Assembly: GCF_003258365.1 (NCBI RefSeq)
Contig: NZ_QHKM01000003.1
Span: 585,326 to 649,325, forward strand
Length of the DNA stretch: 64,000 bases
DNA from: Hymenobacter edaphi
Lineage (GTDB): Bacteria; Bacteroidota; Bacteroidia; Cytophagales; Hymenobacteraceae
Direction of reading: 5' to 3'
Part shown: positions 8,874 through 17,314 of the stretch, one piece after another
Position numbering within the stretch: the stretch's first letter is position 1
Layout: every line of letters begins with the position of its first letter
Made by a program: the position numbers and the translations under genes
The notes under the pieces: model-generated
The model's database searches: none
The model's input: only the letters and a program-made list of their open reading frames with translations
Told to the model about the DNA's origin: nothing

Positions 8874-9689
8874 TTAGTAGGCTTCCTTCTCGTTCGGGAA
8901 GTCGCGGCTTTTCACATCGTCGATGTACTGCGTCACGGCCTGGTGCATCAGGTCGCCCAATTCGGCGTAGCGGCGCAGGAAGCGCGGTTTGAACTCCTGC
9001 GTGATGCCCAGCATGTCGTGCACCACCAGCACCTGCCCGTCGACTTCGGGCCCGGCCCCGATGCCGATAACCGGAATCGAGAGCTGCTCGGCTACCTGCT
9101 TGGCCAGGGCCGAGGGAATCTTTTCGAGCACCAAGGCAAAGCAGCCCAGCTCTTCCAGCAGCTTGGCGTCTTCGATGAGCTTCTGGGCTTCGGCTTCTTC
9201 CTTGGCCCGCACGGTGTAGGTGCCGAACTTGTAGATGCTCTGCGGGGTGAGGCCCAAATGGCCCATCACCGGGATGCCGGCCGTCAGGATGCGGATAATC
9301 GAGTCCTTGATTTCGGCGCCGCCTTCCAGCTTCACGCCGTGCCCGCCCGATTCCTTCATGATGCGGATGGCCGAGCGCAGTGCCTCCGACGAATTGCCCT
9401 GGTAAGAGCCAAACGGCATGTCGACCACCACAAAGGACCGCGTAACGGCCCGCACCACCGAGGCGGCGTGGTAAATCATCTGGTCCAGCGTGATGGGCAG
9501 CGTGGTTTCGTGCCCGGCCATGACGTTGGAGGCCGAGTCGCCGACGAGCAGCACGTCGATGCCCGCCCCGTCGAGGATTTTGGCCATCGAGTAATCGTAG
9601 GCCGTGAGCATCGAGATTTTCTCGCCGCGCTGCTTCATGGCCAGCAGCTGATGCGTGGTCACGCGCTTGATTTCCTTGTGCTGCGACAT
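8874..9689 (-). CDS. panB: 3-methyl-2-oxobutanoate hydroxymethyltransferase
   Basis: 271 residues from [19 protein letters not shown]. Family motifs are [65 protein letters not shown] and [16 protein letters not shown]. PanB adds a one-carbon unit from methylene-tetrahydrofolate to ketoisovalerate, the first step to pantothenate and CoA. An in-frame extension to 9800 is unconserved in look and rejected. No other pan gene adjoins. Confidence 0.97.
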   Translation of the reverse strand: MSQHKEIKRVTTHQLLAMKQRGEKISMLTAYDYSMAKILDGAGIDVLLVGDSASNVMAGHETTLPITLDQMIYHAASVVRAVTRSFVVVDMPFGSYQGNSSEALRSAIRIMKESGGHGVKLEGGAEIKDSIIRILTAGIPVMGHLGLTPQSIYKFGTYTVRAKEEAEAQKLIEDAKLLEELGCFALVLEKIPSALAKQVAEQLSIPVIGIGAGPEVDGQVLVVHDMLGITQEFKPRFLRRYAELGDLMHQAVTQYIDDVKSRDFPNEKEAY

Positions 9690-9803
9690 GGTTTTTGGGG
9701 TGATGAGGTGACAGGCGACACGTAGCGCGTCAGCTCTGCGGCCCAAAAGTAACTTTTGCCCCGTAACCAGCCGGCCAAGCGGCAAGTACGCACCTGTCAC
9801 CGC

Positions 9804-12635
9804 TTAGCGGTTCAGGAAGGTGCGGTTGCGGTTCAGCTTCAGGTCCTGCAGCAGCGCCGACTTGGCCCCGATGGTCACGTTGAAGCCCTGAATCTGCCCG
9901 GTCGGAATCCAGGAGCCGGTGATTTGCCAGCAGTGCAGGTCGCGGAAGAAGTTGATGGACGTCAGCGTGACCTTGCGCGACACGAAGTCGTAGCCCGAGG
10001 TGTAGCTCAGGCGCATCTTGTCGGTGAGCTTGATTTCGCCGCTCACGTTCATGGCCACCGTGGGCCAGGAGCGGTTGCGCGTCACGCCGGTGCGGGCCAG
10101 GCGCGGGCCGGGGTCGGAGTACAGGGCGCCGAGCGAGGCATTCAGCGTCCACGGAATCGAGAAGTCGAGGTAGTCGACGTAGGAATCGGGCTGGTTGGGG
10201 TTGCCGAGCACCGGGTCGTTGACCGGGGCCGTGCGCTGGGGACGGCTGCTGGGCTGACCCGGCCGGCGGTTGCTGTCGAACTGATAGCTGAGCTGCGCCG
10301 AGGCCTGATCCAGGCGGGCCAGACGCGGGTTGGGCTGGTCGAAGAGGTACTTATCGATGAGCGTGCCCGAGGAGTCGCGCTGGTAGAAGCTGAAGGTGCC
10401 CGATACCAGCACGCTCAGCTTCTGGGCCACCTGCGTGCGCAGGCTGGCGTTGAGCGGGGCCAGCTTAAACGACTGCGCAATGAAGTTGTAGCCGGAGGAA
10501 AGGTCGAAGCCGTCGATGAGGCTGACTTTCTTGGTGGGCTGGGTGCCGGTGGTATCCTTGTCGTTGCGCACCTTCATTTCCACCTGGTTCTGCAGGCTGA
10601 AGCTCACCTGGCTGACCGGCCCGCCACCCGGCCCGGTGCCCGCGAAGCCCTGGTAGCGCGAAAACTGCGAGGCCGTAAACAGGGCCCCGGCCGTGTTGCG
10701 CAGGTCGAAGGGCAGCAGGCCATCGTTGTAAGGCTGCTCGTAGTAGTTCGGGTTGGAGAGGTAATCCGGCGAGTAGGTGTAGCTCACGCTGGGCGCCAGG
10801 CGGTGGCGAATGGCCTGAATGCGCTTGGTCTTGCCGAAGTTGACGGTGCCGTACAGGTTGGTGGAGAGGGCGGCGCCGGCGCTGAAGTTGCCCACCCGGA
10901 ACAGGCCGCGGGCCGTATCGACCCGGATGGCCTGCGCATCGGGCACGTAGCGGTAGTTCAGGCGCTTGAGAAACCACGACTCGCCGTACGAGGCGCTGGG
11001 CGCAAACGAGAGGTGGCGCAGCAGGGTGTAGTTGCCCAGCGAAAGGCCGAAGCGGTGCTGCAGGCTGGTCTGGTAGTTGCGCAGCAGCGGGCCGAGGTTG
11101 CTTAGCTCAATGGGGACGGTGCGCGTGGCCGTGTTGCCGCCCAGCAGCGGCAGGCCCGAAGCCAGCGTGCGGGCGGCCTCGGTGTTGGTCAGCCGGTTCT
11201 GGCCCGTAAACTGGTAATCCACCGAAAACTGCTCGTAGAACTTGCCGCGCGTGGGCATGCCCAGCAGTTGGTAGATGTTCTGGCGCTGCACGGCCAGCGT
11301 CACATCCGGCAGCGTCAGGTTCACCGTGCGGGTGATGGTGTTCAAATCCTGGGTGGCCTGCAGCGAGTAGTTGATGGGCAGGTTGCGCAGCTGCTTGGAG
11401 TAGCTGATCGACGAGTTGAAGGCCGGCGTGAGGTAGTTGCGCACGTCGATGGTGTTCTGCTGGTTGAACTCGGGGCTGCCCGTGCGCACGCTGGCCGAAA
11501 AGCGGCCCCCGCCCGGCCGCGGCGTGGGCGCGTGGCTCCACGACAGCCAGAAGGTGCGGGGCTTGAAGTTGCGGCGCAGGTTGGCGTTGGCGCTCAGGTC
11601 CGAGGAGCCCAGAATCAGGCCCGCCGGCCGGCGCGAATAGCTGAACTCCAGGCGGCCGTCGTAGCTGTAGCGCTTGCGGTAGGTCAGGTCGGTGTTCACG
11701 CCCCAGCCCCCGAAGGAGTCGGCGTTGCCCGAGTACACGCTGCCGGTCACGCGCAGGCCGATGTGCTCGTTGACCACGAAGTAGTAGCCGCCGTTGGTCA
11801 GGTAGAAGCCCCGGTCCAGCGCCTGCCCGAAGGTCGGAATGATCAGGCCCGAGGCGCGCGACTTGCCCGGGGTGGGGAAGTAGCCGAACAAAAAGCCCAG
11901 CGGCGTCGGAATGTCGCCGATGACGAGGTTGAAGGGCCCGGTCACCACCTGTTTGCGCGGAATCACCTTCATCTTCGAGGCGTTGATGAAGAAGTGCGGG
12001 TGCTCCAGGTTGCAGGTGGTGTAGCGTCCGTGCAGGCCGTAGATTTCGTTCAGCTCGTTTTTCTTCACCACCTCGGCGTGGATGTAGCCCTCACCCTGCT
12101 GGGTGATGGCCTCCGCAATCTTGCCCTTGCGCGACTTGAAGTTGTAGGCAATGCGCCCGGCCTGGTAGGTTTCGGCCCCGTCCTTGAACACGGGCTTGTC
12201 GCGCACCTTGCCGGTGGTGTCGGCCCGGCCCTCGGCCGTGAGCAGGTTCTGGCTGTAGTCGACGGTGATGACGCCCGCTTTCAGGTCCATCGTGCCGTAG
12301 TTCACGCTGGCCTTGTTGTAGAGCACCGCCCGCTTTTCCTGCACGTTGAAGCGGATGGAGTCCTTGGCCTGGTACTTCACCGTGGTTTCGATGTCGCCCT
12401 TGGGCTTCACGCCCACGCGCAGCGAGTCGGCGCCGGTGCGGGCCGTATCGGGGCGGGCGGCCAGGGGAGGCGCGGCCTGCCCGGCGGGGCGGGGCTGCGG
12501 CGCGGCGGGGCGCTGCTGGGCCTGCGCCACGTCCAGCAATAGGCAATAACTAATCAGCAGGGCGAGCGTACGCCAAGGGCGAAGCACCCGTCTGCTGCGG
12601 CATAGCGTTTGAATATGCGCCGCGGAAAGAGTCAC
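9804..12635 (-). CDS. LptD-like LPS-assembly outer-membrane protein
   Basis: 943 residues from a GTG, with a basic stretch and hydrophobic signal ending VAQA-QQ. After a Pro/Ala-rich linker comes an OstA-like repeat region (FNVQEKRAVLYNKASVNYG, GVITVDYSQNLLTAEGR, IAEAITQQGEGYIHAE), then a large beta-barrel rich in alternating and aromatic residues up to a C-terminal FLNR. It would insert lipopolysaccharide into the outer leaflet. The divergent neighbour is a cell-wall amidase followed by an MCE protein, an envelope-themed group. Confidence 0.82.
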   Translation of the reverse strand: MTLSAAHIQTLCRSRRVLRPWRTLALLISYCLLLDVAQAQQRPAAPQPRPAGQAAPPLAARPDTARTGADSLRVGVKPKGDIETTVKYQAKDSIRFNVQEKRAVLYNKASVNYGTMDLKAGVITVDYSQNLLTAEGRADTTGKVRDKPVFKDGAETYQAGRIAYNFKSRKGKIAEAITQQGEGYIHAEVVKKNELNEIYGLHGRYTTCNLEHPHFFINASKMKVIPRKQVVTGPFNLVIGDIPTPLGFLFGYFPTPGKSRASGLIIPTFGQALDRGFYLTNGGYYFVVNEHIGLRVTGSVYSGNADSFGGWGVNTDLTYRKRYSYDGRLEFSYSRRPAGLILGSSDLSANANLRRNFKPRTFWLSWSHAPTPRPGGGRFSASVRTGSPEFNQQNTIDVRNYLTPAFNSSISYSKQLRNLPINYSLQATQDLNTITRTVNLTLPDVTLAVQRQNIYQLLGMPTRGKFYEQFSVDYQFTGQNRLTNTEAARTLASGLPLLGGNTATRTVPIELSNLGPLLRNYQTSLQHRFGLSLGNYTLLRHLSFAPSASYGESWFLKRLNYRYVPDAQAIRVDTARGLFRVGNFSAGAALSTNLYGTVNFGKTKRIQAIRHRLAPSVSYTYSPDYLSNPNYYEQPYNDGLLPFDLRNTAGALFTASQFSRYQGFAGTGPGGGPVSQVSFSLQNQVEMKVRNDKDTTGTQPTKKVSLIDGFDLSSGYNFIAQSFKLAPLNASLRTQVAQKLSVLVSGTFSFYQRDSSGTLIDKYLFDQPNPRLARLDQASAQLSYQFDSNRRPGQPSSRPQRTAPVNDPVLGNPNQPDSYVDYLDFSIPWTLNASLGALYSDPGPRLARTGVTRNRSWPTVAMNVSGEIKLTDKMRLSYTSGYDFVSRKVTLTSINFFRDLHCWQITGSWIPTGQIQGFNVTIGAKSALLQDLKLNRNRTFLNR

Positions 12636-12671
12636 GAAGGGCAGATTTGCTTTATTTTGTGGCTAAGAGTG

Positions 12672-12679
12672 CAAAAATA
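12672..12679 (-). promoter_or_regulatory. Candidate -7 box for the lptD-like gene
   Basis: On the minus strand TATTTTTG matches TAnnTTTG about 35 bases before the GTG start, inside the short divergent gap to the amidase gene. The -33 element is not clear. Confidence 0.4.
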
Positions 12680-12708
12680 GCGGGTAGCCGCCCCATCTAA
12701 CGAACACC

Positions 12709-13542
12709 GTGCGGAATATTGTCCTTCTCGTGGCGGCGCTGCTGGCGCTGGGCCCCGGCCCGGCCGCGAGCGTGGCGCAGCAGCCCGATTCGAGCGCCGA
12801 GGCCCCGCGGCGCCCCGCGGCGGCCCAGTACCGCCTGCGCACCGTGGTGCTCGACGCCGGCCACGGCGGCAAAGACAAGGGCTGCGCCGGGCCCGACGGC
12901 GCCCGCGAAGCCGCGGTGGCGCTGAAAATCGTGCTGGAGCTGGGCCGCCTCATCGAGGATAACATGCCCGACGTGAAGGTGGTGTATACCCGCAAAACCG
13001 ACGACTTCGTGGAGCTGGCCGACCGCGCCGGCGTGGCCAACAAACACAACGCCGACCTCTTCATCTCGGTCCATTGCAACGCCGGCCCCGCGGCCGCCCG
13101 CGGCACCGAGGTGTGGACGATGGGGCCGCACAAGACCGAGGCCAACCTGGCCACGGCCAAGCGCGAAAACGCCGTAATTCTGCAGGAAGACAACTACAAG
13201 GAACGCTACAGCGGCTTCGACCCCCGCTCGCCCCAGTCGCACATCCTCTTCTCGCTTTACCAGAGCGCCCACATCGACAACTCCCTGCGCTTTGCCGCCA
13301 AGGTCGACCACGAGTTCCGCACCACGGTGAAGCGGCCCTCGCGCGGGGTGAAGCAGGCGGGCTTTCTGGTGCTCTGGAAATCCACCATGCCCTCGGCCCT
13401 GATCGAGGTTGGCTTTCTGACCAATCCGGGCGAGGAGCAGTACTTAAACGATAAGGCCGGACAGTCGTATATGGCTGCGGGTATTTACCGCGCCTTCCGC
13501 CAATACAAGCAGGACCTGGAGGCCAGCAGCGCGGCCGACTAA
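12709..13542 (+). CDS. N-acetylmuramoyl-L-alanine amidase (Amidase_3)
   Basis: 277 residues from GTG, with a signal peptide ending VAQ. Zinc-site motifs are in order: LDAGHGGKDKGC near residue 50, the Glu of GAREAAVALKI, FISVHCNAGP near residue 122, and ALIEVGFLTNPGE near residue 232. It cleaves the amide bond between muramic acid and the peptide stem in the periplasm, usually for cell separation. It is divergent from the lptD-like gene and 82 bases before the MCE gene, probably in one operon with it. Confidence 0.93.
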   Translation: MRNIVLLVAALLALGPGPAASVAQQPDSSAEAPRRPAAAQYRLRTVVLDAGHGGKDKGCAGPDGAREAAVALKIVLELGRLIEDNMPDVKVVYTRKTDDFVELADRAGVANKHNADLFISVHCNAGPAAARGTEVWTMGPHKTEANLATAKRENAVILQEDNYKERYSGFDPRSPQSHILFSLYQSAHIDNSLRFAAKVDHEFRTTVKRPSRGVKQAGFLVLWKSTMPSALIEVGFLTNPGEEQYLNDKAGQSYMAAGIYRAFRQYKQDLEASSAAD

Positions 13543-13624
13543 CTGCGCGCCGTTCGCCTATCTTGCCCCGGCATTCGTCGGCGGCCCCGATATTTCTCTT
13601 TCTTTTTCTCTCTCCGCCTTCCCC

Positions 13625-14656
13625 GTGTCCAAAGAAGCCAAAGTTGCCCTGCTGGCCATTGTCGCCCTGGTGGCGTTGTTTGTTGGCTTTCGATTCCTGA
13701 AAGGCAGCAATGTGTTTTCCTCCGACCGCACCTTTTACACCGTTTACGACAACGTCGACGGGCTGAACGACGGCGCGGCCGTGCTGCTCAACGGCGTGGC
13801 CGTGGGCCAGGTCAAGAAGCGCGAACTGATGCCCGAACAGGGCAACCGCGTCCGGGTGGCCCTCGAAATCCGCAAGGACGTGGAAGTCGGCGACTCCACG
13901 CTGGCCAGCCTCAGCGGCTCGCTGCTGGGCTCCAAGTCGGTGACGCTGATTCAGGGGCGCAACACCAAGATTTTCGAGGGCGGCGAGGAGCTGCGCAGCT
14001 ACCACGCGGCCAGCCTCACCGACGCCTTCCAGGCCAAGGCGCTGCCCGTGCTCGGCACCGTCGACTCCACGCTGATCCGCGTCAACCAGTTTTTGAGCAA
14101 GGAAGCCCGCCTGAGCCTGCAGCAGACCCTGCTGAACTCGCAGGCCACCACCGAGGCCCTGCGCAACATGCTGGTGATGAACCAGCGCAACATCAACCAG
14201 ATTACCACCAATATGGCCGCGCTCAGCTCCTCGCTGGCCGTGACGGAGCGCAAGTTCGACCAGGTGGCTACCAACCTCGCCTCCATCACCGACACGCTCA
14301 AGCGCGCCCCGCTGGCCAAAACCGTGCGCGACCTGAACACCACCGTGGCCCAGACGCAGTCGGCCATCAAGGGCCTGAACCAGCAGCTGACCAGCACCAA
14401 AGGCTCCCTGGGCCTGCTGCTCAACGACGATTCGCTTTACACCAATCTGAACGCCACGTCGGCCTCGGCCAATGCCCTGCTGGTGGATCTGAAGGCCAAC
14501 CCCAAGCGCTACGTGCACTTCTCCGTGTTCGGCGGCGGCGACAAGGAAAAGAAGAAAACCGAAACGGAAGTGAAGCCCGACGGCACCCGCAAGCGCGAAA
14601 CCAAAACCGTGACCCAGCAAGCCACTACGCCGGTGGATACGGCCGTGCGGCCCTGA
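13625..14656 (+). CDS. MlaD-family (MCE domain) protein
   Basis: 343 residues from GTG (MSKEAKVALLAIVALVALFVGF), with one N-terminal membrane helix, then an MCE domain (FYTVYDNVDGLNDGAAVLLNG, VGQVKKREL, LGSKSVTLIQG) and a long helical part rich in Asn, Thr and Gln. MCE proteins bind lipids and help move phospholipids between membranes as part of an Mla/Mce-type ABC transporter. The ATPase and permease genes are not in this window. Confidence 0.88.
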   Translation: MSKEAKVALLAIVALVALFVGFRFLKGSNVFSSDRTFYTVYDNVDGLNDGAAVLLNGVAVGQVKKRELMPEQGNRVRVALEIRKDVEVGDSTLASLSGSLLGSKSVTLIQGRNTKIFEGGEELRSYHAASLTDAFQAKALPVLGTVDSTLIRVNQFLSKEARLSLQQTLLNSQATTEALRNMLVMNQRNINQITTNMAALSSSLAVTERKFDQVATNLASITDTLKRAPLAKTVRDLNTTVAQTQSAIKGLNQQLTSTKGSLGLLLNDDSLYTNLNATSASANALLVDLKANPKRYVHFSVFGGGDKEKKKTETEVKPDGTRKRETKTVTQQATTPVDTAVRP

Positions 14657-14675
14657 GCCCGCCTTGCTTTGAACG

Positions 14676-14707
14676 GAAAGCCCGCGTTGAAAGACGCGGG
14701 CTTTTTT
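14676..14707 (+). terminator. Terminator of the amidase-MCE unit
   Basis: AAAGCCCGCGT and ACGCGGGCTTTTTT form a GC-rich stem with a short loop and six T, 20 bases beyond the MCE stop. Confidence 0.8.
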
Positions 14708-14716
14708 GTTGCTGGT

Positions 14717-14800
14717 AAGGCCGTCGTCCTGAGGAAAGCAAACCGAAGGTCTTTGACTACGCTGACCTTCGGTTCGGCTGCGCCTCAGGACGACGGCCTT
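14717..14800. repeat. Dispersed inverted-repeat element, copy B
   Basis: Perfect 18-base arms AAGGCCGTCGTCCTGAGG (14717-14734) and complement (14783-14800), with inner arms AACCGAAGGT and ACCTTCGGTT. It shares the TCCTGAG...GAAGG design with copy A and lies directly after a terminator. Confidence 0.75.
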
Positions 14801-14819
14801 TCCATCCCCTTATGCTTCT

Positions 14820-14863
14820 AGCCTAACGACTGTTAGGCTGATGCGCGAAATCAATTACCTTTG
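14820..14863 (+). promoter_or_regulatory. Candidate promoter and operator for the carboxylase gene
   Basis: TACCTTTG (14856-14863) matches the TAnnTTTG -7 box. A perfect palindrome AGCCTAAC-GACT-GTTAGGCT (14820-14839) lies at the -33 position, where a regulator could block RNA polymerase. The predicted start of transcription is about 45 bases before the GTG. Confidence 0.45.
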
Positions 14864-14914
14864 AAATCAGCCCGCGCAGGCGGGCGTTTCGTCTCCCCAA
14901 CGCTTCCCATTCCC

Positions 14915-16570
14915 GTGAACCAGCCCGCCACGCCCTCCCGTCAGGACCTCGAATTCAACAAAAACGAAGACCAGCTCAAGCAGCTCAACTTCCAGCTGCA
15001 GAAGCGCCTGGAGAAGGTGCGGCTCGGCGGGGGCGAAAAGCGCATTGCCGCCCACAAGGCCAAGGGCAAGCTCACGGCCCGGGAGCGAATTGACTACCTC
15101 ATCGACCCCGGCTCCAACACCGTCGAAATCGGCGCGTTTGCCGGCGAGGGTATGTATAAGGAGGAAGGCGGCTGCCCCAGCGGCGGCGTGGTCGTGGTCA
15201 TCGGCTACGTGCAGGGCCGGCAATGCGTCATCGTGGCCAACGACGCCACTGTAAAGGCCGGGGCCTGGTTCCCGATTACGGCCAAGAAAAACCTGCGCGC
15301 CCAGGAAATCAGCATCGAAAACAAGCTGCCGATTATCTACCTCGTGGACTCGGCCGGCGTGTACCTGCCGATGCAGGACGAAATCTTCCCCGACAAGGAG
15401 CACTTCGGCCGCATCTTCCGCAACAACGCGGTGATGAGCAGCATGGGCATCGTGCAGCTGGCGGCTATCATGGGCCCCTGCGTGGCCGGCGGGGCTTACC
15501 TCCCCATCATGTCCGACGAGGCCATGATTGTGGATGGCACGGGCTCGGTGTTCCTGGCCGGCTCGTACCTGGTGAAGTCGGCCATCGGCGAATCCATCGA
15601 CAACGAGACGCTGGGCGGGGCCACCACACACTCGGAAATTTCGGGCGTGACGGATTACAAGTTCAAGGACGACGCGGAGTGCCTGGACCACATCCGCAAT
15701 ATCTTCGACAAGCTTGGGGGCCACGCCACGGCCGGTTTTTCGCGCAAAACGCCCCAGGCACCGGCCCAGGACGAGCGGGAAATCTACGGCCTGCTGCCCT
15801 CCGACCGGGTGAAGCCCTACGACATGATGGATATTATCAACCGCCTGGTGGATAACTCCGAATTTGAGCCCTACAAGGACCTGTACGGCCAGACGCTTAT
15901 CTGCGGGCTGGCGCGCATCGACGGCTGGGCGGTGGGCATCGTGGCCAACCAGCGCAAAATCGTGAAGACCAAGAAGGGCGCCATGCAGATGGGCGGGGTT
16001 ATCTACTCCGACTCGGCCGATAAGGCAGCGCGCTTTATTATGAACTGCAACCAGAAGCGCATTCCGCTGGTGTTTTTGCACGACGTGTCGGGCTTCATGG
16101 TCGGCTCGCAGTCGGAGCACGGCGGCATCATCAAGGACGGGGCGAAGATGGTCAACGCCATGTCCAACTCCGTGGTGCCGAAGTTCTCGGTCATCATCGG
16201 CAACTCGTACGGGGCCGGCAACTACGCCATGTGCGGCAAGGCCTACGACCCGCGCCTGATCGTGGCCTGGCCCACGGCCCAGCTGGCGGTGATGAGCGGG
16301 GCCGCGGCGGCCAATACGCTGCTGCAGATTCAGGTGGCCGCCGCCGAGGGCAAGGGCGAAAAGCTCACCGAGGAGGCCAAAAAGGAAATGTTCGACAAGA
16401 TCAAGGCCCGCTACGACGAGCAGCTCTCGCCCTACTACGCCGCCGCCCGCCTCTGGGTCGACGCCATCATCGACCCGCTGGAAACCCGCAAGCTGATTTC
16501 GGAAGGCATCAGTATGGCCAACCACGCCCCGATTGAGAAGGCGTACAACGTGGGGGTAATTCAGGTGTGA
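14915..16570 (+). CDS. Acyl-CoA carboxylase, carboxyltransferase (beta) subunit
   Basis: 551 residues. Conserved regions include KGKLTARERIDYLID, PSGGVVVVIGYVQGRQC, HFGRIFRNNAVMSSMGIVQ, GPCVAGGAYLPIMSDEA, LGGATTHSEISGVTDY and IIGNSYGAGNYAMCGKAYDP. This fits the methylcrotonyl-/propionyl-CoA carboxylase beta family, which moves CO2 from carboxybiotin to an acyl-CoA. No biotin carboxylase subunit adjoins. The GTG at 14915 is chosen because a start at 14861 would lie inside the -7 box. Confidence 0.92.
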   Translation: MNQPATPSRQDLEFNKNEDQLKQLNFQLQKRLEKVRLGGGEKRIAAHKAKGKLTARERIDYLIDPGSNTVEIGAFAGEGMYKEEGGCPSGGVVVVIGYVQGRQCVIVANDATVKAGAWFPITAKKNLRAQEISIENKLPIIYLVDSAGVYLPMQDEIFPDKEHFGRIFRNNAVMSSMGIVQLAAIMGPCVAGGAYLPIMSDEAMIVDGTGSVFLAGSYLVKSAIGESIDNETLGGATTHSEISGVTDYKFKDDAECLDHIRNIFDKLGGHATAGFSRKTPQAPAQDEREIYGLLPSDRVKPYDMMDIINRLVDNSEFEPYKDLYGQTLICGLARIDGWAVGIVANQRKIVKTKKGAMQMGGVIYSDSADKAARFIMNCNQKRIPLVFLHDVSGFMVGSQSEHGGIIKDGAKMVNAMSNSVVPKFSVIIGNSYGAGNYAMCGKAYDPRLIVAWPTAQLAVMSGAAAANTLLQIQVAAAEGKGEKLTEEAKKEMFDKIKARYDEQLSPYYAAARLWVDAIIDPLETRKLISEGISMANHAPIEKAYNVGVIQV

Positions 16571-16607
16571 GGCAGTAGGCCTGGCCGCTCAAGAACTCGG
16601 AACGCGT

Positions 16608-17129
16608 ATGTTAAAAAATGGGTGGGGAACGGTCGTTGAGGCTTTGTGGACGTGGTTGCGCGGGCCCCTCGGACCCGCCCTGCCGCCCGTGGCTCATCCC
16701 CGGTACACCAAGAACAACCCCGGCCGCTGGGTTGACACGTCGGCCGACTGGCGCATCCAGGAGCGCAGCAGCTTGGCCACGCCGCTGACTACCGGTGCGC
16801 TGCTGCAGTGGCAAGAGCACAACTTCAGCTACGCAAGGCTGCGAGTAGACGAATACCAGCGCCTGTATCTGGACATGCGCTTCGACTGGCCCGCGGATAC
16901 CTACTATGGCCAGGAAGAACTGCAGGCCACCGAAGCAGACGCGGCGGCGTGCGAAGGCCTCTACTTGGCGGAATTCCGGCGGTATTCGGACGATACGGCC
17001 GAGCTGGTGGTCAAGCAGGTGCCGGGCTTTGCCGGAAGCTTGACCCTGGTGCTACAAGGCGTGACGGCGGAAGACTGGCAGCGCCTGCAAAGTCAGGCTT
17101 CTAAATGCTACAGGTGGATAGCCGAGTAG
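16608..17129 (+). CDS. Hypothetical protein
   Basis: 173 residues starting MLKNGWGTVVEALWTWLRG. The first 20 residues could be an amphipathic or weak membrane segment; the rest is rich in Trp, Tyr and acidic residues, with no recognised motif. It lies 37 bases behind the carboxylase gene on the same strand and could be cotranscribed. It converges on the serine hydrolase gene. Function unknown. Confidence 0.6.
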   Translation: MLKNGWGTVVEALWTWLRGPLGPALPPVAHPRYTKNNPGRWVDTSADWRIQERSSLATPLTTGALLQWQEHNFSYARLRVDEYQRLYLDMRFDWPADTYYGQEELQATEADAAACEGLYLAEFRRYSDDTAELVVKQVPGFAGSLTLVLQGVTAEDWQRLQSQASKCYRWIAE

Positions 17130-17162
17130 CCTGGCCCACGGCCACTCCAACGCCTGCTAAAA

Positions 17163-17283
17163 CAAAACGCCCCGGCCACCCAGCCGGGGCGTTTCCACTC
17201 ATTATAGCTGGTGCCACCCACCCAAAGCGCAGCACCTTACTCGCCGGCAAAGCTCGGGCCGCCGTGTGACCTGGGCGTTGCCG
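17163..17283. repeat. 121-base direct repeat, copy 1
   Basis: Identical to 18941-19061 except for one C/T difference near its left end. It starts with a hairpin (AAACGCCCCGGC ... GCCGGGGCGTTT) able to act as a terminator, and continues through non-coding sequence. It lies 31 bases beyond the stop of the serine hydrolase gene. Confidence 0.9.
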
Positions 17284-17314
17284 GGCCGTTACGATTTCGG
17301 TGTTTCGGCGCGGA

